Shown here piece by piece: positions 1 through 6,922 of a DNA stretch of 12,601 bases. Position numbers and translations under genes: made by a program. The stretch is taken from positions 1 through 12,601 of the forward strand of contig JAJXDX010000025.1 in the NCBI GenBank assembly GCA_021640185.1. Reading direction: 5' to 3'. This DNA comes from Oscillospiraceae bacterium. Lineage in GTDB: Bacteria; Bacillota; Clostridia; Oscillospirales; Acutalibacteraceae. The notes under the pieces are model-generated. The model was not told where the DNA came from. It worked only from the letters and a program-made list of their open reading frames with translations, and searched no databases. Numbering within the stretch: position 1 is the stretch's first letter; every line of letters starts with the position of its first letter.

Positions 1-647
1 CTGGAGGCATCCACATACCCGACCAGCTGCACGATCTTGCATACCGGGATCGTCGTTTCGGTCAGCAGGCGTTTCGCCTCGCGAAGCCGCAGCTCCCACA
101 CATAAGCGGCCAGCGGACACCCGACGCAGCAGCGGAAGATCCGGCTCATCTCGCCGGGCGGCAGCGCCATCTTCTCGGCCATCGCCTGCACCGAAAAGTC
201 GTACCGCATCGCGTTGTCGTCCAGATAGCGGTACATCCGGCCCATCAGTGCCGTGCATTGGCGGCGGTATCCGGCGATCCGTCCGGCGGCCTCCGGCAGC
301 CGCTGACGCAGCTGCCGGATCAGCCCCTCGCCCGTGATCTCGTCCGCACACAGCAGCTCGAGCACCGCACGCAGCTCCTGCTGCGGCAGACCGGAACGCA
401 GCGCCGCTTCCAGCAGCTTCATCTTCATCCGGTCCACCGCGGACAGCAGCAGCGCCGCCGGGATCTGTTCCTCCTCGGCCCGCCGGGCGATCCGCGTCAG
501 CTCCTCACACACCGGTCGCTCGTCGCCGGAGGCCAGCCGACGGCAGAGCTCCGTGCAAACGGCGGCCAAGGTCAGCCGCCCTTCCGGATCCCCCGTCGCC
601 CGCATCGGCGGCAGACATAACATGGATACCGTTTTATCCGACGCCAT
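1..647 (-). CDS. AraC-family transcriptional regulator, C-terminus cut by window edge
   Basis: DNA-binding regulator, 215 residues visible; the C-terminal end lies beyond the left edge. The start at 647 is preceded by a clear GGAGGAG ribosome site (653-660) at 6 nt. Residues about 151-172 form the first AraC helix-turn-helix (FSVQAMAEKMALPPGEMSRI), followed by a linker helix (WELRLREAKRLL, 184-195). The second helix-turn-helix begins near 199 (TIPVCKIVQLVGYVDAS) and is cut. The first 140 residues hold no cupin motif. They look alpha-helical and leucine- and glutamate-rich, vaguely like the linker that precedes the HTH in large YesN-type AraC proteins (weak inference). The gene is divergent from another AraC gene and next to glycosidase genes, so it probably controls sugar genes. 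The family call is secure; the ligand and targets are unknown. Confidence 0.9.
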   Translation of the reverse strand, partial: MASDKTVSMLCLPPMRATGDPEGRLTLAAVCTELCRRLASGDERPVCEELTRIARRAEEEQIPAALLLSAVDRMKMKLLEAALRSGLPQQELRAVLELLCADEITGEGLIRQLRQRLPEAAGRIAGYRRQCTALMGRMYRYLDDNAMRYDFSVQAMAEKMALPPGEMSRIFRCCVGCPLAAYVWELRLREAKRLLTETTIPVCKIVQLVGYVDAS

Positions 648-652
648 TCGGC

Positions 653-660
653 TCTCCTCC
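653..660 (-). promoter_or_regulatory. Ribosome binding site of the leftward AraC gene
   Basis: On the minus strand GGAGGAGA lies 6 nt before the ATG at 647. It fixes the start of a gene that is otherwise open at the window edge. Confidence 0.75.
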
Positions 661-680
661 GTTCGCGCGACCGGCCGGCC

Positions 681-717
681 GTTTCGTGCCGAAACTCCCG
701 GCATTTGCGGGAAATGC
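681..717. repeat. Nested inverted repeats in the divergent intergenic region
   Basis: Three short perfect inverted repeats adjoin or overlap. GTTTCG (681-686) pairs with CGAAAC (690-695). TCCCG (696-700) pairs with CGGGA (708-712). GCATTT (701-706) pairs with AAATGC (712-717). The last two cannot form together. They lie just upstream of the ribosome site of the leftward AraC gene, so they could be operator sites or competing stem-loops in its leader. The function is inferred. Confidence 0.5.
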
Positions 718-748
718 ATACGTTACTGCACAAAACGTTTGCCGACGA

Positions 749-777
749 TTGACAATTTGTGTGATTTGTACTATACT
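749..777 (+). promoter_or_regulatory. Sigma-70 promoter for the rightward AraC gene
   Basis: A perfect -35 TTGACA (749-754) and a -10 TATACT (772-777) are separated by 17 bp. Transcription would begin near 784, leaving a leader of about 70 nt before the GGAGG (846-850) and the ATG at 855. The surrounding DNA is AT-rich compared with the genes, as expected for a promoter. Confidence 0.85.
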
Positions 778-784
778 CAGTATA
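772..784. promoter_or_regulatory. Palindrome over the -10 box, candidate operator
   Basis: TATACT-C-AGTATA is a perfect inverted repeat with 6-bp arms and one central base. Its left arm is the -10 box of the rightward promoter. Its right arm reads as TATACT on the other strand, so it could also serve as a -10 for leftward transcription, although I see no good -35 for that. A protein bound here would block the rightward promoter. The identity of any binder is unknown. Confidence 0.5.
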
Positions 785-854
785 CAAGTTCGCCGAGGAA
801 AAATCTATAAGGATTTCCCTCAAAAATAACACGATATCAAGGATCGGAGGAAAT

Positions 855-1727
855 ATGTTACATCCGGACCCGCAGCAAAAGGAAACCGATAAGACCCGCG
901 GCACGCGGTCATACCCGCTGGGGCTGTACGATAATCTGATCGATCTGCCGAGCGACGGCTACCGTTTGGTCAATTACTGCCATTGGCACGAGGAAGCGGA
1001 GATCGTCATGGTCCTGGAGGGAACACTGAAAATGATGATCGGCGGCGAGCTGTATGCGATCGACGAAGGAGAGATCGCGTTCGTCGACCCTTACGAACTG
1101 CATGAGTTCTTCCAAAACGGCCGGACGCGATTCTATGCGTTCCTGTTCCCGCTCACCTTCCTCAGCGCGGAGAAGAATGACGAGCCGCAAATGCACTATA
1201 TCGATCCGCTGCTGTCGGGTCAGCTGCGCTTCCCCACCTTCATCGGACGCGACCATCCCGCCTATGCGCGCCTTGCGCCGATCGTGCGGGAATTTCTGAC
1301 TGCGAACACGGCACGGCAGCACGGCTACGAGCTGCTGACCAAAGCCGACCTGATGCTGACGATCTATCACTGCCTGCCGCACATGAAGCCGGCGCACGGC
1401 TCGTACCGCACCTGCCGCGAGATCGCCGACTACATCAAAGCCCACTATGCGGAAAAGATCACGCTGGCCGACCTGTCCCGGCGCTTCGCCATGTCCGAAA
1501 AGTACATCAGCGAGTATTTCAGCCGCAACTTCCGCCAAAACCTGACCGACTACTGCAACGGCTACCGGATCAAAAAGGCGTGCGAGCTGCTCGGCGGCAC
1601 GGAGATGAGCATCACGCAGGTGGCGAACGAAGTCGGTTTCGATAACATCAGCTATTTTATTAAGGTATTCAAGCGGCTGATCGGCACCACGCCGCTGCAG
1701 TTCCGCAAGACCTCGCAGTCGCTTTGA
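855..1727 (+). CDS. AraC-family regulator with N-terminal cupin sensor domain
   Basis: Sugar-responsive type transcription factor of 290 residues, a normal length for cupin-AraC proteins. Residues about 35-100 form the cupin beta-barrel, with the His-containing stretch HWHEE (43-47), the glycine turn EGTLKMMIGGE (55-65) and PYELHEF (79-85). Residues about 185-288 form the double helix-turn-helix: first unit ITLADLSRRFAMSEKYISEY (202-221), second unit SITQVANEVGFDNISYFIKV (252-271). The start is supported by GGAGG (846-850), 4 nt upstream. A near-consensus promoter with a palindrome on its -10 box lies upstream, suggesting autoregulation. The stop is 102 bp before the GH38 gene, whose promoter carries a nearby inverted repeat, so this protein is a plausible activator of the GH38-GH3 operon (inference). 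The inducer is unknown. Confidence 0.93.
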   Translation: MLHPDPQQKETDKTRGTRSYPLGLYDNLIDLPSDGYRLVNYCHWHEEAEIVMVLEGTLKMMIGGELYAIDEGEIAFVDPYELHEFFQNGRTRFYAFLFPLTFLSAEKNDEPQMHYIDPLLSGQLRFPTFIGRDHPAYARLAPIVREFLTANTARQHGYELLTKADLMLTIYHCLPHMKPAHGSYRTCREIADYIKAHYAEKITLADLSRRFAMSEKYISEYFSRNFRQNLTDYCNGYRIKKACELLGGTEMSITQVANEVGFDNISYFIKVFKRLIGTTPLQFRKTSQSL

Positions 1728-1731
1728 CGAT

Positions 1732-1757
1732 GGTGATTTCATAAAACAGCTATCACC
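1732..1757. promoter_or_regulatory. Inverted repeat upstream of the GH38 promoter, candidate activator site
   Basis: GGTGAT (1732-1737) and ATCACC (1752-1757) form a perfect inverted repeat separated by 14 bp. Its centre lies about 62 bp before the likely transcription start, where activators often bind. It begins 5 bp after the stop of the cupin-AraC gene. A terminator role is unlikely, because the stem is short, the loop long and no T-run follows. Confidence 0.4.
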
Positions 1758-1770
1758 GATCCCGCACCCG

Positions 1771-1800
1771 TTGACGATCCTCTCCTCACACGGATATAAT
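1771..1800 (+). promoter_or_regulatory. Sigma-70 promoter for the GH38-GH3 operon
   Basis: TTGACG (1771-1776), an 18-bp spacer and a perfect TATAAT (1795-1800). The expected start near 1807 leaves a short leader with AAAGGAGA (1815-1822) before the ATG at 1830. The glycosidases can therefore be transcribed separately from the upstream regulator. Confidence 0.85.
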
Positions 1801-1829
1801 GCAGAAAAACCCGTAAAGGAGATCGACCG

Positions 1830-4658
1830 ATGTACAACATGGACCTGATCATCAACACGCATTGGGACCGGGAATACCGCTGGTCATTCTCGGAAACGCA
1901 GAGCCGTCTGGCAGAAGCGGTGGACGACCTGATCGACATCATGCAGCGCGATCCGAAGTTCGCGCACTTCCACACCGACAGTCAGGTGTCGATGCTCGAC
2001 GACTATCTCGACATCCGGCCGGAGCGCACGGAGGAGCTCAAGGCCCTCGTCGCAGACGGGCACATCCTGACCGGCCCGTGGTACACGCTGCCGGCGGAGT
2101 TCCTCGTCACGGGCGAAGCGCTGACCCGCAACCTGCTCATGGGCCACAAGATCGCGCGCAGCCTCGGCAAGGTCATGAAGGCCGGCTACAACATCTTCAG
2201 CTGGGGGCAGGTGTCGCAGCTGCCGCAGCTGTACCGTCAGTTCGGCATGGACGCGATCATTTTCTATCGCGGCATCGACCAGTCGAAGCTCGACCGGCTG
2301 GAGTTCAAGTGGCGCGCCCCGGACGGCACCGAGGTGCTGGGCATGACCTTTGGCGCGTATCACCGGCTCAATTTCTGGCGGTACGTCTATCTGCCGTACA
2401 TCCTCGGCGGCAACAGCGTCGGCGGCGACAGCCACCAGATCAGCCGCGAGAACTTGGGCCAAAGCTACCTCACCCACGTCAGCGACGACGAGCTGGACAT
2501 GATCAACCACACCGTGCACGATCAGCCGTGCGCACGCGACATCGCCGCTGCGCGCGAGGGGCTCGACCGCCTGATCGACACGGTCAAGGACAAGTCCTCC
2601 ACCGACGAGCTGCTGTTTTTGCAGGGCTTCGATCAGGAGAACCCCGACCCCGTCGTGACCGAATTGCTCGACCGCCTCAACGGCATGATCGACTTCGGGC
2701 AGATCCATGTGGCGTCGCTGGAAGACTTCATCGCCACCGTCGAGCGCAAGCTGCACGAGAACGGCGTGTGGGATAAGCTCTCCACCCTGTCCGGCGAGAT
2801 GCTGGAGGTCGAACACGTGTACGACTCGTTCGGCCCGCTGTATAACGGCGTGTTCTCGGCGCGGATGCCGATCAAGCTGCAAAACTCCCGCTGCGAATAC
2901 CTGCTGTCCGGCTGGGCGGAGCCGGCCGCGGCGTGGGATACGCTCGGCGGCAAGCCGTACCCGTCGGTCATGGTGGAGCGCGCGTGGAAGGAGCTGCTGA
3001 AGAACCAGCAGCACGACGGCATCGGCGGCTGCCATGTCGACCGCGTCACCGCCACGATGGACGAGCGCTATGCCGTCGTGCGCGACATCGGCGAAACGGT
3101 GGTCAAGACCTCGCTGTGCGACGTGACCGGCCGCATCGACCTGTCGCACGTCGGCGACCGCGAGATCGCCGTGGTGCTGTACAACGCCGCCTTCGCCCCC
3201 CGGCACGAGATCGTGGAGTGCGTGGTCGACATCCCGCGTGACTGGGGCGTGCGCTGGTCGGGCGACAGCCGCCGCGACTTCCATCTGGACGCCGTCGGCG
3301 CGGACGGAAAACCCGTTTCGTGCCAGATGCTGTCGTTCGATGACGATACCGTGTACGGCTACCTCAAGTTCGGCAACGTCATCGGCTACGATGCCACGCG
3401 CTGCCGCATCGCGCTGGAGGTCGACCTGCCCGCGAACGGCTACACCACCGTCACCGTGCGCCCGCAGCCGCTCGCGCAGCGCGTGCGCGGCGGCATCGCA
3501 AGCGACGTGAACAAGCTGGAGAACGAATACCTGTCCGCCGTGATCGGGCAAAACGGCACGATCACCGTCACCGATAAGCAGACCGGCCGCGTGTATCCGA
3601 TGCTGCACTATTTCGAGGACTGCTCCGACAAGGGCGGCCCGCTGCGGTTCGACCCGGCCTACGACCGCGGCCTGATGACCACGCTGACCGAGCGCCCGAC
3701 CGTCGAGCTGGTGCATAACGGGACGCTGGAGGCGACCTACCGCATCACGTACACGTGGGCGGTGCCGGCGTGCATCGAAACAGATCTGAGGATCCACGTC
3801 CCGCACGGCAGCGAATGGGTGGCGCAGGGGATGCTGCACCGCGCGCAGGAAAAGACCGTGCTGACGATCGCCAGCGAGGTCACGCTGAAGAAGGACGCGC
3901 GCGCCCTGTCGTTCAAGACGGTGGTGGACAACACCGCGAAGGATCACCGCCTGCGCCTGATGTTCCGCACCGGCATGACCAAGGCCGAGGTCGACCGCGC
4001 CGACGCGCCGTACGACATCGTCAGCCGCCAGATCGCCGTGCCAGATTCCACCGGCTGGTACGAGGAGGCCGCGCGCACGTGGCCGACCAAGACGCTGGTG
4101 TCGGTGTCGGACGGCGAAGGGACGGTCGCGGTGTATCACCGCGGGCTGTCGGAGTACGAGGTGACGGACGACGACGGCCGCGCGATCGCGCTGACCCTGC
4201 TGCGCTGCTTCTCGACGGCGGGCAACCCGACGGAAACGTACCGCTATCAGGCGCTGGCCGAGTGCCTTGGCGAGCATACCTTCCGGTACGAGCTGCGCTT
4301 CGGCGCGGGCGAGCTGCCGACGCACACGCTGTGGCAGGAGGCCAACGCCCTCAACGTGCCGGTGCACGCGGTGCAGACCACGCGCCACACGGGCACGCTG
4401 CCGCAGACGCATTCGTTCATGAGCGTCAGCGACCCGCGCTTCGCGGTCACGGCGCTCAAGCGCGCCGAGGACGGCGACGGCTTCATCCTGCGCGGCTATA
4501 ACGAATCGGAGAGCGAGATCGCGGTCACGGTCGAAACGGCGCTGCCGCACGACCGCGCCGAGCTCGTCACGCTGGAGGAGCTGCCGACCGGCGAACCGCT
4601 GACCGGCCTGCGCTTCACCGCCCGCCCGAAACAGATCGTCAGCATCCGCCTGCGGTAA
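1830..4658 (+). CDS. GH38 alpha-mannosidase-like protein with nucleophile Asp replaced by Phe
   Basis: Relative of GH38 zinc-dependent retaining alpha-mannosidases, closest by motif to the bacterial MngB/mannosylglycerate-hydrolase type; 942 residues, slightly longer than usual. Seen: NTHWDRE (9-15) with the presumed zinc ligands H11 and D13; FHTDSQ (47-52); GPWYTLPAEFLVTGEALTRN (82-101); FYRG (145-148); GPLYNGVFSARMPIKLQN of the middle domain; and NQQHDGIGGC, with H395 matching the fourth zinc ligand. A long C-terminal beta-rich region follows. In GH38 the segment after GY normally reads PDSFGQ or similar, where the Asp is both nucleophile and zinc ligand. Here it reads IFSWGQ (122-127), so that Asp is F123. 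No signal peptide, hence probably cytoplasmic. It is first in a two-gene operon with GH3, 29 bp apart. The family is secure; the activity and substrate are uncertain. Confidence 0.9.
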   Translation: MYNMDLIINTHWDREYRWSFSETQSRLAEAVDDLIDIMQRDPKFAHFHTDSQVSMLDDYLDIRPERTEELKALVADGHILTGPWYTLPAEFLVTGEALTRNLLMGHKIARSLGKVMKAGYNIFSWGQVSQLPQLYRQFGMDAIIFYRGIDQSKLDRLEFKWRAPDGTEVLGMTFGAYHRLNFWRYVYLPYILGGNSVGGDSHQISRENLGQSYLTHVSDDELDMINHTVHDQPCARDIAAAREGLDRLIDTVKDKSSTDELLFLQGFDQENPDPVVTELLDRLNGMIDFGQIHVASLEDFIATVERKLHENGVWDKLSTLSGEMLEVEHVYDSFGPLYNGVFSARMPIKLQNSRCEYLLSGWAEPAAAWDTLGGKPYPSVMVERAWKELLKNQQHDGIGGCHVDRVTATMDERYAVVRDIGETVVKTSLCDVTGRIDLSHVGDREIAVVLYNAAFAPRHEIVECVVDIPRDWGVRWSGDSRRDFHLDAVGADGKPVSCQMLSFDDDTVYGYLKFGNVIGYDATRCRIALEVDLPANGYTTVTVRPQPLAQRVRGGIASDVNKLENEYLSAVIGQNGTITVTDKQTGRVYPMLHYFEDCSDKGGPLRFDPAYDRGLMTTLTERPTVELVHNGTLEATYRITYTWAVPACIETDLRIHVPHGSEWVAQGMLHRAQEKTVLTIASEVTLKKDARALSFKTVVDNTAKDHRLRLMFRTGMTKAEVDRADAPYDIVSRQIAVPDSTGWYEEAARTWPTKTLVSVSDGEGTVAVYHRGLSEYEVTDDDGRAIALTLLRCFSTAGNPTETYRYQALAECLGEHTFRYELRFGAGELPTHTLWQEANALNVPVHAVQTTRHTGTLPQTHSFMSVSDPRFAVTALKRAEDGDGFILRGYNESESEIAVTVETALPHDRAELVTLEELPTGEPLTGLRFTARPKQIVSIRLR

Positions 4659-4687
4659 CGGCGGACACGAACATAGGAGGATAGCAT

Positions 4688-6856
4688 ATGCCCGTCGACT
4701 ACCGCGACCCTTCCCGTTCCCCGGAAGAACGGGCCAAGGCTCTACTTGCCCAAATGACCACGGAGGAAAAGGTCGACCAGCTGCGCAGCGAGATGCTGTT
4801 GGACTGGCGAAAGTACGACGACCGCGATTTTAGCGTCGGCCACGTGCGCAACGTCGGCTGCTTTTTGCCAACGGAACTGTGCACGGCCGGAGAGGTCGCG
4901 CGCCGCATCAACGAGGATACGCGCCGCTCGATCGCGGCGAACCGGCTGGGCATCCCCGTGCTGCAAAACGGCGAGGCGCTGCACGGTGCCGGCTGGGGGC
5001 GCGCCACCGTATTCCCGCAGGCGATCGGACTGGCTGCCACGTTCGACCCGGAGCTGATCCGCCGCATCGGCGACGCCGTGGCGCAGGAACTGCGCGCCGT
5101 CGGCGTGCGGTCGGTGTTCGCGCCCGTCGTCAATCTGGCGCGCGACTGCCGCTGGGGACGCACGGAAGAAACGTATGGCGAGTCTGTCCTGCTCAACGCC
5201 CGCATGGGCGCGGCCTACGTCCGCGGACTGGAGGAGAACGGCGTGATCGCCGCACCGAAGCATTTCGTGGATAACTATGCCGAGGGCGGACGGGATTCCA
5301 ACGCGTCGCTGACCTCATGGCGGGAACTGGAAGAAGAACAGCTGGAGCCGTTTGCCGCGTGCATCCGCGCCGGCGCGCAGAGCATCATGATCGCCTACAA
5401 TTCCGTCGACGGTGTGCCCTGCTCCTGCAACGGCCGCCTGATGGAGGATATCCTCCGGCAGCGCTGGGGCTTCACCGGCTTCACGATCTCCGACTACAAC
5501 GGCGTGGATGGCGTGTGGGAGCGCCACTTCGTCACGGAGGATGCCCTGCACGCACAGGCGCTGTGCCTGAACAACGGCCTGGACGTCGACCTGCCCAACG
5601 GCTACGACCGCATAAACGAGGCGGTGCAGAAAGGGCTGGTATCGGCCGAAAAGCTGGACGAGGCCGTCCTGCGCGTCCTGCAGGCCAAATTCCGTCTGGG
5701 GCTGTTCGAGCGGCCGTTCGTCGATCCGGACGAGGCGGACAAGACCGTGCTCTGCCCGGCGCACATCCGCTTGGCCGAGGAGGCGGCGGAAAAGAGCCTT
5801 GTGCTGCTCAAAAACGATAACGGCACCCTGCCGCTCGACCGCACGCACATCAAGCGTCTGGGCGTTTTCGGTCCGGCGGCGAACGAAGTCGCCACCGGCG
5901 GCTATTCCGGCCGTGCCGACCGCATCCTTACCCCGCTGGAGGCGCTGCGCGCACATCTGGGCGACGAGGTCGAGCTGGTGTTCGATCCCGGCGATACCGG
6001 CCTGACCGCCATGGCCGAAAAGTGCGATGCGGTCGTCTATTTCGCCGCCTCGCTGGAAGGCGAGGGCAAAGACCGCTGCGACATCCGTCTGCCGGATGTC
6101 CGCACCGCGCACTGGCGCGACGAGGACGGCGGCCTGATCGTCGACGCGGCGGACAAGTCCGTCGGCATCGATCAGCACAGTGCTTTGGCGCAGCTATTCG
6201 CCGCCGGACGGCCCGTGATCGTCGTGCTCGTCACCGGCGCGCCGGTGGACATGGAGGACTGGGGCGACCGGGCCGACGCGATCCTGCAGGCGTGGTATCC
6301 CGGCCAGCGCGGCGGCGAAACCATCGCCCGCACCCTGTTTGGCGAGATCTGCCCCAGCGGCAAGCTGCCGATCACCTTTCCGCGCTGCCTCGGCCAGCTC
6401 CCGCTGCACCACGAGCAGAAGCCTTCCGGCCGCGGCTACGGGTATATCGAGAACGATGGCCGCCCGCGCTATCCGTTCGGTTTCGGCCTAAGCTACACCA
6501 CCTTCGCCCTGTCGGACTTCTCCGTGGAAACGGGCACCGCCGTGCGCGTATCGGCCACGGTACGCAACACCGGCAGCCGCGCGGGCGACGAGGTCGTGCA
6601 GCTGTACATCCATGCCCACGGCGGCAGCGTGGTGCGTCCGCTGCAGCAGATCCGCGACATCTGCCGCGTATCCCTGCAGCCCGGCGAAGAAAAAACGGTC
6701 ACGCTCACGCTTGACCGTCACGCCTGCTCCTGTCTGGATATCCGCGGCGAATGGGGGCTGTACGACGGCATGATCGACGTGATGCTCGGCACCTCGGCGA
6801 GCGACATCGCCTTTAGCCGCACCCTCTCCCCGGCCGAGCTTGCCGACTTGGCATAA
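4688..6856 (+). CDS. GH3 beta-glycosidase (beta-glucosidase or beta-xylosidase type)
   Basis: Retaining exo-beta-glycosidase that removes a terminal sugar from oligosaccharides; 722 residues with the three-part layout of BglX-like enzymes. The GH3 N-terminal barrel spans about 15-345: NGEALHG (94-100), TVFPQAIGLAATFD (107-120), WGRTEETYGE (156-165), PKHF (190-193) with the substrate-binding K191 and H192, and TISDY (266-270) with D269 as the expected nucleophile. The C-terminal GH3 domain spans about 355-575, and LEGEGKDR (456-463) offers E457 or E459 as the acid/base. A fibronectin-III-like domain covers about 625-705. No signal peptide, so it is probably cytoplasmic. GGAGG (4676-4680) lies 7 nt before the ATG. 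It is co-transcribed with the GH38 gene, and a strong terminator starts 10 bp after its stop. Glucoside, xyloside or other specificity cannot be decided from motifs. Confidence 0.93.
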   Translation: MPVDYRDPSRSPEERAKALLAQMTTEEKVDQLRSEMLLDWRKYDDRDFSVGHVRNVGCFLPTELCTAGEVARRINEDTRRSIAANRLGIPVLQNGEALHGAGWGRATVFPQAIGLAATFDPELIRRIGDAVAQELRAVGVRSVFAPVVNLARDCRWGRTEETYGESVLLNARMGAAYVRGLEENGVIAAPKHFVDNYAEGGRDSNASLTSWRELEEEQLEPFAACIRAGAQSIMIAYNSVDGVPCSCNGRLMEDILRQRWGFTGFTISDYNGVDGVWERHFVTEDALHAQALCLNNGLDVDLPNGYDRINEAVQKGLVSAEKLDEAVLRVLQAKFRLGLFERPFVDPDEADKTVLCPAHIRLAEEAAEKSLVLLKNDNGTLPLDRTHIKRLGVFGPAANEVATGGYSGRADRILTPLEALRAHLGDEVELVFDPGDTGLTAMAEKCDAVVYFAASLEGEGKDRCDIRLPDVRTAHWRDEDGGLIVDAADKSVGIDQHSALAQLFAAGRPVIVVLVTGAPVDMEDWGDRADAILQAWYPGQRGGETIARTLFGEICPSGKLPITFPRCLGQLPLHHEQKPSGRGYGYIENDGRPRYPFGFGLSYTTFALSDFSVETGTAVRVSATVRNTGSRAGDEVVQLYIHAHGGSVVRPLQQIRDICRVSLQPGEEKTVTLTLDRHACSCLDIRGEWGLYDGMIDVMLGTSASDIAFSRTLSPAELADLA

Positions 6857-6865
6857 TAGACAGCA

Positions 6866-6914
6866 AAAAAACAGGCTCACCGCCCGCTTAACGCGGGCGG
6901 TGAGCCTGTTTTTT
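6866..6914. terminator. Strong bidirectional rho-independent terminator
   Basis: A perfect 22-bp inverted repeat (6866-6887 with 6893-6914) and a 5-nt loop. The 16-bp core is GC-rich, flanked by an A-run on the left and a T-run on the right, so the hairpin is followed by U residues on either strand. It lies between the convergent GH3 gene and the minus-strand glycosidase-like gene and can serve both. Confidence 0.95.
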
Positions 6915-6922
6915 ATCCTGTT

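Noticed and set aside
750..755. Minus-strand TTGTCA as -35 for the leftward AraC gene
   Set aside because: The hexamer 17 bp downstream (TGTGCA) is too far from TATAAT to support a promoter.
572..904. 110-codon minus-strand frame spanning the divergent intergenic region
   Set aside because: It crosses the promoter and start of the cupin-AraC gene, lies in a different frame from the leftward AraC gene and has no domain.
1884..4550. Very long open frame (888 codons) on the minus strand inside the GH38 gene
   Set aside because: It is the antisense reading of a GC-rich gene; the translation is low-complexity in R, A, V and H with no motifs, and the plus strand has clear family motifs, a promoter and a ribosome site.
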